From positions 930,001 through 994,000 of the forward strand of contig JAGYXB010001962.1 of the NCBI GenBank assembly GCA_022495005.1: a DNA stretch of 64,000 nt, given 5' to 3'. Of the stretch, positions 35,291 to 44,793 are shown in pieces. Each line of letters opens with the position of its first letter. Position 1 is the stretch's first letter. A program made the position numbers and the translations under genes. Below the pieces are notes generated by a model, which was given only the letters and a program-made list of their open reading frames with translations, was not told the DNA's origin and searched no databases. This DNA comes from Rhyacophila brunnea. Taxonomy: Eukaryota > Arthropoda > Insecta > Trichoptera > Rhyacophilidae.

Positions 35291-36002
35291 AAAAATATAT
35301 GCCCATAATATGGTAAAAAGTTTGAATGGATTTCAATTAAAACTCAAGTTATTCCTTCGACAAATATCGAATAACAACGTGGACCACTTTCCAACTTTGA
35401 AGTTGCTGAATATACCAGAATATAAATTTGAAGAATATGGTAAAATTATTAAAGCTCTGAATGACGATTTTTCACAAAGATTTAGTGACTTCCGAAAAAT
35501 TGAGACAAGTTTAGCAATAGTACGCGATCCATTTTCAATAGATATTGATAGTGTACCGACAGAGCTACAACTTGAGATTATTGATCTGCAGTGTGACACT
35601 GATTTAAGAGAATCGCATCGTCGTGAAGAAATCTCCAAATTTTACAATGCCCTTGATTCAGACAAATTCGACCAACTTAAAGATTATGCAAGAAAAATGT
35701 TCGTTATTTTTGGATCAACCTATATATGTGAACAAACATTTTCGATCATGAACCTCAATAAAAAATCTTTACGATCAAATATCTCCGATGCCCATTTACA
35801 AGCAATTTTGAGAATATCAACTACACAATTAACACCTGAATTTAAAAAAAATGTTAAAAAATGTACAACAGTTTCATTCTTCTCATTCATTTTTTTGTAA
35901 TGTTTATTTTTCGTGATATTAAATAGTGTATATCTAAAAATGGTATTTTACTTGCTATTTTTGAATTCTTGAATTTGGCCCTCCATCCAATTGCCCCCCC
36001 TG
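35291..36002 (+). mobile_element. hAT transposon, 5'-truncated
   Basis: It contains the transposase C-terminal half and a 3' end that reads, on the opposite strand, CAGGGGGGGCAATTGGATGG, a hAT-like terminus. The left terminus is missing, so no target duplication can be matched (bases after the end: GTTTATTC). Confidence 0.7.
35310..35900 (+). pseudogene. hAT transposase, C-terminal half (GTF2IRD2/ZBED-like)
   Basis: The frame carries FQLKLKLFLRQI and HFPTL near the start, and the hAT dimerisation motif (FGSTYICEQTFSIMN, then KSLRSNISDAHLQAILRI) near residues 131-172. The BED zinc finger and most of the RNase-H-like catalytic core are absent. The Met at 35310 is internal to the ancestral protein. 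It lies in alkaline phosphatase intron 4, on the opposite strand. Confidence 0.87.
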
Positions 36003-36269
36003 GTTTATTCTATTGATTTACTATATAAGATAGGCCTTCGGCTAAATTCATATATATTTGACGCATAACCATTTTCTGATGGTTCGTAAATCATTCGGAG
36101 CCATTTATTAGTCCAGTGTATTGGTATTAAACGGTATACAGTCAATGAGTATCGCCTGATTAGTATGGAGTGGTTTTCAGTCAATGAGATTTTATATTGA
36201 GTTTGCCCAATTGAAGGTGGACAATGTGTGGTTTTTATTTGTAAGAACGTCTTCATAAGTAACTTCATT
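36003..36269 (-). repeat. Repeat K, copy 1 (minus strand)
   Basis: The reverse complement aligns over about 260 bases with 62335-62600: shared GACGTTCTTACAAA, CACATTGTCCACCTTC and CGTCAAATATATATGAATTT versus related text there. Open in one frame but with no known domain. Confidence 0.75.
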
Positions 36270-36900
36270 TTTTATTATAAATAACCATGCCCTTGCTTTT
36301 TCGTACAAGGTGGGTGGGAGAGTTAGTTGCATTGATGTGTGGCTAATTATGTTGCTCCATTTATATCTTTAATTTTCTTTATGGCAAGAATTAAATATTT
36401 TGGTAGTTTTAATGTCATTGAGTGTTCTTGCGTTGTTCTATTGCTTAGTACTTCGTGAGGCTTTTGGAGGTCAATTTCATGATTATGCTGTCTACACAGA
36501 GTCCTGAGAGTCCATTGCTCCTTTTCTAGTATAGGGCAGTCGTTGATGACATGCCACACAGTTTGAGATGTGTTGCCGTCAAATGGGCAACAGTCATCAT
36601 CCCTCAATTTAAATCTTTTTAGATAAGCTCGCACCGCTCCGTGGCCTGTTAGTATCTGTGTGAGTTCGTGTGATATTTTAATGTTCTTGGCAAGAGTGAT
36701 GGCAGAGTTTATGTTTGGAATAAATTTCTGTATGATTGTTCCTGTGGCGGATGTTGTGTATCTGTTCTGTGTATTGTCTTTGGGAACACCAAAGAAAGAG
36801 AAGAATTTATCAGTATCTATACCTTTTAGAACAACGATGGACAGGGAGAAAACGGCCGAACTCATCGCCGAAGTCAGATATCGGATATGGCATGAAGAGA
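36270..36900 (-). mobile_element. R1/jockey-like LINE, 3' end only
   Basis: The end of a LINE ORF2 plus its 3' UTR. The UTR ends (minus strand) CACCTTGTACGAAAAAGCAA followed by GGTTATT and an A-rich end. It is 5'-truncated about 100 bases from alkaline phosphatase exon 4. The same 3' tail is carried by the SINE at 41938-42118. Confidence 0.75.
36347..36860 (-). pseudogene. LINE ORF2 C-terminal domain
   Basis: The frame includes ELTQILTGHGAVRAYLKRFK followed by CCPFDGN and VWHVINDCP, the typical C-terminal 'LTGHG..YL.RF' plus Cys/His finger (C-x-C...H...C) that follows RT/RNase H in R1/jockey-type LINEs. It ends at a TGA/TAA before the UTR. No RT domain remains. The extreme N-terminus of the open frame (before about GIDTDKFF) may not belong to the element. 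Confidence 0.8.
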
Positions 36901-37004
36901 AAAAGAATATACTTACATTATTCATTAAAGACTGCTGGACACTATTTTGGGTAATATTTTATTATTTAATGCCATGTTTTCACCCATTCTGTGCAGACAC
37001 TTAC

Positions 37005-37183
37005 ATTGATGGCGTTTCCCGGGTCATCTTCAACAAGTTGTCTGGCGATATCTTTACACTTGGTGCGAGCTGATATCTTCACCTTGGAGTCATCTTCCCA
37101 ATACCGACTTGGAGAATGAGCATATAATGCCGCAGGCGTAGCATGTGTGATTCTCGAATTTGTGACAATTCCTGTCGCTTTAC
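37005..37183 (-). CDS. Alkaline phosphatase, exon 4
   Basis: 179 nt, phase 1 in, phase 0 out; acceptor ATTGTAG, donor AAT|GTAAGT. It encodes GKATGIVTNSRITHATPAAL and YAHSPSRYWEDDSKV, the conserved block containing the Thr/His near the active site (family TRxTHATPAxxYAH), ending DDPGNAIN. Confidence 0.95.
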
Positions 37184-37664
37184 CTACAATAAGATAATTA
37201 TTAAATTTAGACTAGGACAAATATGCAGGATTTAGTTAGATTATAATATTCATAATTGTATTCTGTATTGTACATCCGGCATTTTGTTAGGCCATAACTT
37301 CCTGTTAATATTCTAATACAGTGTTATTAAAACGTTTTCATTTCACGGGTAGCACGCTTAAAATGCAGTGTGACTCTTAATTATCATTAATTTCTTTTTT
37401 CAAAATCAGATTCGATCGAAAGGGCTTTTATAAGTTGTCTGAGTTTCCAATTTTAAAAAATTCTTCAGAATCACATTTGACAGTTTTCTCAGCTTTTCCG
37501 AAGCGAATCGATCCGTGATTGGCCGTTCAGAAGTGATGTCATATCCGGATTAAATCGGCGTGCCAAAATAAGCCGATTTTTTTAAATTCATGGCGCATGC
37601 CATTCTTTTTTTGATGTACACGTGATATAAGCTAAATCATTTTTATTGAATATCAAAAAAACAA

Positions 37665-37877
37665 GGTACTGTTCGGTTATAGGTACGGAATACAGCGGAA
37701 AACGCATTTTGAAAATAGCCGATAAACTGGATTATTTGTTAGGTTAACGTAACCAAACCTAACCTAACTTAACCCAACCTAACCTAACCTAAACAAACCC
37801 TAACTAACAAATAATCCAGTTTATCGGCTATTTTCAAAATGCGTTTTCCGCTGTATTCCGTATAACCGAACAGTACC
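37665..37877. repeat. F1 hairpin with telomere-like loop, near-perfect copy
   Basis: Arms of about 74 bp (GGTACTGTTCGGTTAT start; AAAATAGCCGATAAACTGG inside) are complementary apart from one 4-base insertion. The loop is a run of CCTAA-type units (37750-37800). Non-coding. It lies in alkaline phosphatase intron 3. Confidence 0.95.
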
Positions 37878-38299
37878 AAAAACAATTAGGTATGTATATT
37901 GGTAACTATATTTTTTATTGAATATTGAACACATAAAATGAAAGAAAATAAGGAAATACATATAAAAACGATTGAGTAGCTTGATATCAAAGTAGGCCAA
38001 ACGCCATTTTTAACGAAATGTATGTTTTAATAATTGATTATTGTAGTGCAAGTGATGCTCTTTTCCTGTAAAATTTTGTAAATTGCATTTGGGCTACTTT
38101 GATATCAAGCTACTCAATTAATAACACACTGATTTTGTTTGAGCTTTTTTGTTTCATGATATTCGATTTTTATATCAGGCTGATATGTCGTTGATTGCAA
38201 ATTAATACGTGTTGCTGAGTCTTCCTTTGTCAACCTATTTCTAGTCTTTGAGTGCACATGATTCAATATACAAAAAAATATTTTCACATGAGTACCTAC

Positions 38300-39074
38300 C
38301 AGTGGCGAAGGGTGACTTTTGGAAAGAGGTAGGCTGTGGGGATCTGATAAAAAGAGCACACTTGTCAGGTATACTTACGAGAAAAGTACTATATTTACTA
38401 CTAATGAATAGGCACACACTAGTAAATGACAACGACACACTAATTCAATGAAACTTCAAAAACTCATTGACGACATAAAAATGTGTTTAAATTACGTATT
38501 TTTCAAAACATGTATACCTATCAAAAATCATTAGATAAAATTTATTTTTATTTATAAAAACAATCTATACTTACTTATTTATTATTTATCGATTAAACGC
38601 CGTTGAAATTATTTTTTTATTTATCTAATTATTAATGATTTTGGACAAAGTGCGCAGTCGTGACAACATTATTATGCGCGAATGTTTTAGGCTCTGCGAT
38701 ATGAGCTTACCTTATCTCGTACAAATCAGCAGACTTGCTGAGGTTACGAGACATAAAGTCCATACGAAAAAAAAATCAGAATTATTTCACACATAATCGG
38801 AGATTTATTTACGTCGAGACGTCGCGGCGTTTATTATTTATTTACGGCGCGCTGTGGTATATTTTTTAATACCTTTGCAGTTGTTTTGTAAACTGTGTAA
38901 TACTGTAATACATTCCTACATATACGACATCTCTCGTTGGCAAAATAAATTATTTTATATAACATAAAATAATGAAGGGATTAAGTATATAAATATGTCA
39001 ATATGCAATTAAAAAATATTTTTTTTAAGAAGGTAGGCTTTAAATAATCGCCTAGTGTGGAGTCTTCACCACTG
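38300..39074. mobile_element. Family C hAT-like element, 775 bp
   Basis: CAGTGGCGAAGGGTG at the left and CTTCACCACTG at the right, flanked by a perfect octamer GTACCTAC (38292-38299 and 39075-39082). Confidence 0.88.
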
Positions 39075-39142
39075 GTACCTACGTGGAGGAAAAATGGTCA
39101 ACAACGAAATTGCTAGTTTTTTAACAGATATAACAGTATCAG

Positions 39143-39407
39143 TGGGTCTATTCTATACTTATCGACCGCTAAAGTGATAGAGTAATAAATATTATCAAAC
39201 TTAGGGTAGGTTTGTATCAAAATATTAGCACTTATTGTTATTAACAGCACCTATCTTGCTGCTGTTGAAATATCGCACTTATTGCAACAATAAAAACCAA
39301 CTTCGTGTAATTGTTACAATAAGTGCTAATATTTTGATACAAACATACCCTAAGTTTGATACTATTTATCACTTTAGTGTTCGATAAGTACCTATAGAAT
39401 AGACCCA
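39143..39407. repeat. 265-bp foldback hairpin
   Basis: The arms of about 95 bp (TGGGTCTATTCTATACTTAT inverted against ATAGAATAGACCCA) are strongly complementary, including AAAATATTAGCACTTATTGT against its complement. The loop is about 75 bases. No TTAGG units, so it is a different family from F1. Confidence 0.9.
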
Positions 39408-39887
39408 CAAGCATGCTTTTCCATGTTTTTAATATTATGTTTTCAATACGGCATTCCGATTCATCAATATGAGAAAGCCGATGACATTTGAATTCTTCAA
39501 TACATTTTCACATCTTTACAAAATTTTCAGTCCAAATAGGATTAGATTGTAAATCAATAATTATTTCAGTACATATACATCAACATGATTTCGCTTTGAT
39601 TTTATATTTTCCGCTATAAACGTTTTGAATGTTAAAAATAAAAGAAATTGATTTTTTTGGCGTGCCAAGTTGGGAACGCGTGCCACGTATTTGCCATCGC
39701 TGCTTTAGAAACATTTTCGGGTTCAGTGATTTGTAACGAGGCATTGACTAATTTTTTTAGGCCCCTGCGATAAAAAAAAATAACTAAAAACCATACATTC
39801 CAACTACCTACCATCGTATCCAGTAAAAATATCAACGTATTTCTTTCCTAGAATCACATGCTGTGACTAAAAATAACTATAATTGCA

Positions 39888-40067
39888 GTGGTGTAGTGCG
39901 CAAGGCGCTGGCCTTCACGGAGTTCTGGGTTCGATTCCTTTGAGGTCAAAATATATTTACATAATCTAATATGTAAATTCCTCAAGCCTGGAAGTTTTAC
40001 CACTATTATTGGGCTTCACGGCCTGTTGTGGTGTTTAATAAAGTGACAAAAAATAAATAAAAAATAA
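39888..40067 (+). mobile_element. tRNA-derived SINE (S2a)
   Basis: Head with box A-like TGGTGTAGTGCGCAAGGCG and box B GGTTCGATTCC; body ends in GTGACAAAAAATAAATAAAA. Not a functional tRNA gene: there is no matching acceptor stem and it has an A-rich tail. Confidence 0.8.
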
Positions 40068-40401
40068 CAGAGATGTCACATAATAATATTAGTGATTATC
40101 TTTTTAAGCGTTGGGTAATTAATATATTATAATATAATGTAGTATGTACTTAATTTGTGAGAAAACGTATATTTTTAAATTTTAGTATAATTGCATGAAT
40201 GGTTTGAGCTGTTTCAAGACCCCCTGTAAACTTTCTGACCAATCGATTGCGTCATCTGCGTTAAATAAAATCGCCACTGTTTAATAGCGGCCCAAAAGCC
40301 AGTGGAAGAGTGGTAAAAGTTATCGAAAACGTCGCGATTCCTTTTTAAAGAGCAGTCATGACAAATGGGCTAAGGATGGACATAGATGGAAACCATCTCA
40401 C

Positions 40402-40576
40402 CTTGTTCCTGCGCCCAAGTAAGCAGTGAAGAGACTTTCCCTTGAAAGTTGTTTGGGCAATCCCCAAATTGCACGCTGGAGTCCACTCCCAGGGTTTCGT
40501 AGTTTGCCTTCACTCCACACATCAAGGCAGTAGCACAGGCCGATGATTCTCCGATCTGAGCGTCTGTGTTGTATGT
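40402..40576 (-). CDS. Alkaline phosphatase, exon 3 (nucleophile exon)
   Basis: 175 nt, phase 0 in, phase 1 out; acceptor TATTTTCAG, donor CAAG|GTGAGA. It starts TYNTDAQIGESSACATALMC. This is the position of the family active-site signature, whose usual form is (V/I)-x-D-S-A-G-T-A-T. Here the Asp before the catalytic Ser is Glu, and Thr is Cys (I-G-E-S-S-A-C-A-T). The Ser is kept. It continues GVKANYETLG and VSSLLTWAQEQ. Confidence 0.95.
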
Positions 40577-40606
40577 CTGAAAATATAAAAAAGTTATACA
40601 TATAGG

Positions 40607-41391
40607 CATGCCCCCCACATCCTGAAGCGGGACCCAAGGCTAGGATCTTTGCCGGGCCCCCCTACCTATCCCCAGTGACGTCCCTAGCCAGCGCCAAAAT
40701 GCCGCCTCATTTTTTTATACAGTAGTTTTATCATCCTTTCATGAGTCCAATATCTAAGAAATTTGTTGTATGGATACATTACTAACAAAATATCAGACTA
40801 ATTATTCGCAAATCTGCACGTGTCGTTTCTGGTCACCAAAGACGTCGAAGGGCAACGGAAGTAAACGAGATATCGCGAACCCGATAAAACCAGTGAGCAG
40901 ATTTTTTAATCGAAAGATATTTTCGTTATTACTAAGCTTAGGTAGCTATTTCTATATTATTCAAAACGATTCTCTTCGCTTTGCCGCCCTTCGAGTAACT
41001 GCCGCCTCCAAGCGACGCTCAATCTGCCTACACCCACGGGACGCCACTGCCTATCGCCAAGGTTAAAGGCAATGTTAAATGCACTCTACAGTAGCGTTTT
41101 CCAAATGGCGTTCACGATAAAATTAAGGGTAAATGTTTAGTGTATTTTTAATACTTACAACCACTTGAATTATAGAGTTATCAAGTAATGACACATTAAA
41201 AAATTACATCACACAATCATAGATTTTAAAATATAACCATTATTTAAAGAAAATAGTGTTTTTTTTTACTATTACAGCAAATCTGTGATATGTGTTTATC
41301 TCACTTATTTGGTCGAGTCGCTACGCCGGTCACCCCATGAGCCCGGACCCCCAGGCTAGAGCCCTGTCAGCCTCCCCCTTGTGGGGCCATG
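40607..41391. mobile_element. Family A MITE with nested family E
   Basis: CATGCCCCCCACATCC at the left and GTGGGGCCATG at the right; flanks CATATAGG and CATATACA (6 of 8). It is split by family E at 40673-41049. Its left end is only 31 bases upstream (in gene orientation) of alkaline phosphatase exon 3. Confidence 0.83.
40673..41049. mobile_element. Family E hAT-like MITE
   Basis: CAGTGACGTCCCTAGCC at the left, ACCCACGGGACGCCACTG at the right, flanked by CCTATCCC and CCTATCGC (7 of 8), which are the duplicated family A sequence. Confidence 0.9.
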
Positions 41392-41937
41392 CATATACAT
41401 AGGTACTGATTCCCTCTCCGTGATTAATAGCGTCGAGTGCCTACTGTTTGTGATACGGGAGAAAGAGAGAGAGAGAGATCAATGGCTGGCTAATCCGGCT
41501 TAAGTTACATAATATATGTACTCATTAGATTTCTCTGTGCTCATTAGCCTAAGCCGGCTCTCACATCTATACTTACCCGTCTGCCGCACAGCCATACATC
41601 AAACCTTCGAGGGACGTCGCTCCGATGTTGTATATTATGAAGACCGCGCACATAGGCACCTAAGAACAGTCGCGCGTAACTTCTCGAAACGTGGATATGT
41701 ATGGGATGCGGCGACATGCGAGCCGGTATAGGAATGACCAATTCGTAGCGAGTGCGGATGCAGTATGCGTACTGGCGACTTCGGCTCGCAAGCCGAGACG
41801 CATGCAATTTGTTGCTAGCCGCACTTGATGTTTTTTAAAACTAAAATGTCGCATTCCACCAATGTGCTGAGCTCCATTTGGCAACGTGTGTTTTGTAAAT
41901 AACGATGACGTCACATCGGCATATTCGACGCGTTGCA

Positions 41938-42118
41938 GGGTGGTGCAGTGCGTAAGGCGCTTGACTTCCATCCGAGAGTTCTGGGTTAGATTCCCGGTCA
42001 GGACACAATATTTATGTGTTTTTTTCAAAGCCTGGGTGTTTGTGATTGTTCAAAATTACTAATAACCACCTTGTACGAAAAAGCAAAGACACGGTTATTA
42101 TTAAATCTAAAAAAAAAG
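41938..42118 (+). mobile_element. tRNA-derived SINE (S2b) with a LINE-like tail
   Basis: Head with box A-like TGGTGCAGTGCGTAAGGCG and box B-like GGTTAGATTCC. The tail CACCTTGTACGAAAAAGCAA plus GGTTATT matches the 3' UTR of the LINE at 36270-36900, then A-rich. It lies just downstream of the alkaline phosphatase exon 2 donor. Confidence 0.85.
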
Positions 42119-42143
42119 AAATATAAATGATTAATCAACTTGC

Positions 42144-42370
42144 CTTTGATAGAGCAACTGCTGGAAATGACTCCCAAACGAGCTCTGACTCCTCACCAGG
42201 ATTGCCTTCCCTCTGTCCTTTTAATATCCTCGCGGCAGTCAGCGTGGACATGCCCATACCATCTCCAACAAACATCACGACGTTCTTTATGGCATTCCTT
42301 CCCATCATTTTGTTGGAAGGTATCCTTTTCTCAATAGCTGCTCGGGCATTTTCGTGCCAATAGTCGCGCC
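42144..42370 (-). CDS. Alkaline phosphatase, exon 2
   Basis: 227 nt, phase 1 in, phase 0 out; acceptor TTATTTCCAG. It encodes RDYWHENARAAIEKRIPSN, then NVVMFVGDGMGMSTLTAARI (metal-binding Asp in GDGMG), ending SFPAVALSK. The 3' junction is CAAAG|GCAAGT: phase 0 with exon 3 forces a GC donor, because no GT in reach keeps LSK joined to TYNTD. Confidence 0.94.
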
Positions 42371-42559
42371 CTGGAAATAACACGATTGAAATCTTATGAT
42401 ATAATAATAATTGGAAAGTACTGAATCCAGAAAAATGGAAAAAACGGACAGAATCCAAATATCGAACACATTTTACGGACGATCACTTTGATGTTTGTTT
42501 GCGTTTTGCAACAAGTACCTATGTATTTATCATCAGAATTATTTGAAGATTATCATATA

Positions 42560-43190
42560 AATATTTTAAGTTACTCAGATGGCAGAAGGACCCATCTGAA
42601 TTTTTTTCTGTTTTCTTCTACAAACCTTGTTCAATACATTAATCTTCAATGTGACAAAAGAATACAATATCTGTCAATGGATTACAAACCAAATTTAATG
42701 CAACAAGTTTCTAGAGCCAGGCACACGCATATTGAGTGTGATTCACACCACACACGGATAGACAAGGCAAAGTCAAAAGACATGGCTATTTTATACCGTG
42801 GGATTGGTACAATTTTGTAAAAGCTATATCTTAAAAAAATCTTCAATTAATTAAATAGTTACTCATTCTCATAATAACGGTAAAATTAATATTTTTACTA
42901 CTAATCGGAATAAGAAAAAAATGAGGCCTCTGTAACAATTGCAAAAACATTTTGATGACAAAAGGGCCCATTTGCCTTGTACTCGTAATATCGAATATAT
43001 CAGTTAAAACGAATATAGGTACATATTGTTTTCTCTCAAACTAAACACACAACAGCCAAACAGGTTAAATAATACTAAAATATTGTGTATATCACTCAAA
43101 TATTTTGTTCGCTAGACTAAATTGAAGTCTTATTATTGCTCTCCTCAACATTCTCGAAATTGATAGATGGGTCCTTCTGCCATCTGAAGA
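42560..43190. repeat. Inverted 21-bp pair, possible decayed transposon
   Basis: AGATGGCAGAAGGACCCATC (42577) and its complement (43166) face each other 570 bases apart. Just outside, 42418-42510 (+) reads like a short THAP-type finger piece (EKWKKRTESKYRTHFTDDHF). This may be a decayed THAP/P-like element in alkaline phosphatase intron 1. Confidence 0.35.
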
Positions 43191-43459
43191 CCGCAATGAT
43201 ACGCAATGTCAAATATCTCTAATATTGAAAAAATATAATATTTGAGTTAATGAAAAATTGCATGAATATTGTTTTATTCTTCCTTGCTTCCGCATATCTA
43301 TAAAAAGATACGAAAATATAAAAAGTATTTTGATTATTCAGATATTTTGCCTTTTAAAGTGAATATTTTAAGCTTTGAAGAACTAAAAAAAACAAAAATT
43401 CTTATAAGATTCTTATTAGAAGTCGATCGCCAAGCAAATTAAGATTAAACGTAGCTCCC

Positions 43460-43488
43460 AACATCAAAAAGGTTGGGTACCCCTGCCC
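43460..43488. repeat. hAT-type terminus, solitary
   Basis: The minus strand reads CAGGGGTACCCAACCTTTTT, a classic hAT end. No matching partner end was found. Confidence 0.4.
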
Positions 43489-44033
43489 TACCCTTTCATA
43501 TTTATTTTAAAATTGTGTCCAAATCTGTTAGGTACATACCTACCTATGTTATTTATTTTCAGCAATCTTAAACAGACCAGTTCAATAAAAAAGTGACATA
43601 CACATGATCTAGCCATTTCCACGTAACTGGGGGCTATGTCTGGGGGAAACTATTGTGTTTTTAGGTACGTAGAGGTATGATAAGGTGACAGGTTTGGAAG
43701 CCCCCCTGAGAAAATGTTGCCTGTGCAATAAACTGCCATTGGGTTCTACAAAACAAAGATAGTAGCATAGCTTGCGAGGATTTTTTATGTTTTCATTATT
43801 TTAAAACTAAGATGCCGCCTCTAAGCAACGCGTAACCTGCCTACCCTAACCAAAACACTAAAAACCAGAAAACTACAATAGGTACCTCAGTCACATTATA
43901 AGAGGACAAAAGTACGGCATTCCTCTACTTGTCATCTAAGGAAAGATGAACGGTAAGTGTAGCAGAGGACGATGCCATATTTCCGAATTCTTGCGAGTAC
44001 TAGCAAAGATCGCCATGATTGTGTCCGACCTCC

Positions 44034-44436
44034 GTAAGGTTCGATGACATTGAGCTGCTTTACAAGATGCTTGTCGGCGAGTTTAAAAGCGGGCGAGTCA
44101 GCTAGTGCGATGATGACACACAAAACTTTCCACTCGTTCAGAAGCCAACAAACTAGCGAGTTGAAACCGTCATTTTTGGTACTATTTTGACAGGACGTAT
44201 TGAGTATTTCGTTTTTTTACCAGGAGGTCGCCACTATCGCTCTACTGCGCAGACGCAGTCGGCCCACATGCCAGCGTGTAGTGTGTAATGTAGCCCGGCT
44301 TTCAACCATTCTCGGTAGATTGTTTACAATCTGATTGTTAGATAGTTCCTTGATGACACTGGGCGAGTTTACAAGCAGATTGTAAATTCGCTGTTTTGTA
44401 GCTTGTAATTTAGCTCAATGTCATCGACGCATTAGG
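44034..44436. mobile_element. Family G TIR element, copy 1
   Basis: TCGATGACATTGAGCTGC at the left and GCTCAATGTCATCGACGC at the right; the interior has CTCTACTGCGCAGACGCAGT. Further copies at 47037 and 57714. Confidence 0.85.
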
Positions 44437-44482
44437 GGATGGCACAAAGAAGAAGAAAATAATCATATACAATCATACTTGC

Positions 44483-44549
44483 CTTGGTTATTGATATCCA
44501 CACGACATTGGCAGAATGTGACCAGCAATAACACAATAAACAGACACAT
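44483..44549 (-). CDS. Alkaline phosphatase, exon 1 (start, signal peptide)
   Basis: ATG at 44549, 22 codons plus one base, ending CCAAG|GCAAGT, another GC donor (phase 1; G plus GG of exon 2 gives Gly before RDYW). The peptide MCLFIVLLLVTFCQCRVDIN is a compact signal peptide with a clear hydrophobic core, as expected for a secreted or GPI-anchored insect phosphatase. The ATG lies inside the target duplication of the MITE directly upstream. Exons 1-8 join to 462 residues; family members are usually about 520-550. Confidence 0.88.
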
Positions 44550-44554
44550 TATTC

Positions 44555-44790
44555 CAGCGCTCGAAATGGAAATTTTTACGAACCGGAGCGCTCGATAATT
44601 TTATGACAATATTAACGTTGTTATCTAATTGTGTATGTATTTTATAAAAATAAGTCTGTTAGATTTTTTGTTATATGACATATCTAGCTCAGACGGTCAA
44701 ATTAATATTTCCACAAGACGAAGCGATAATTTTGGAGATTTTATGAACCGAAACGGCGCTCCGGTGCGTTCCGGTCCATTTCGAGCCCTG
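44555..44790. mobile_element. Family M hAT MITE at the alkaline phosphatase start codon
   Basis: The ends CAGCGCTCGAAATGG and CCATTTCGAGCCCTG are flanked by a perfect octamer CATTATTC (44547-44554 and 44791-44798). On the gene strand the octamer is GAATAATG and contains the start ATG, so the ATG is duplicated 244 bases upstream. Confidence 0.95.
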
Positions 44791-44793
44791 CAT
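44689..44793 (-). other. Upstream ORF created by the MITE
   Basis: If transcription starts upstream of the MITE, the duplicated ATG at 44793 opens a 34-codon frame (start MQGSKWTGTHR) ending TGA inside the MITE, before the real start. Whether it is transcribed is unknown; a start site within the MITE or a spliced leader would remove it. Confidence 0.55.

Noticed and set aside
36660..37073. 137-codon plus-strand frame
   Set aside because: Antisense shadow of the LINE C-terminus and phosphatase exon 4.
39888..40067. Functional tRNA gene
   Set aside because: Boxes A and B are present but there is no acceptor-stem pairing and the unit has an A-rich SINE tail; the same holds for 26645, 41938 and 53130.
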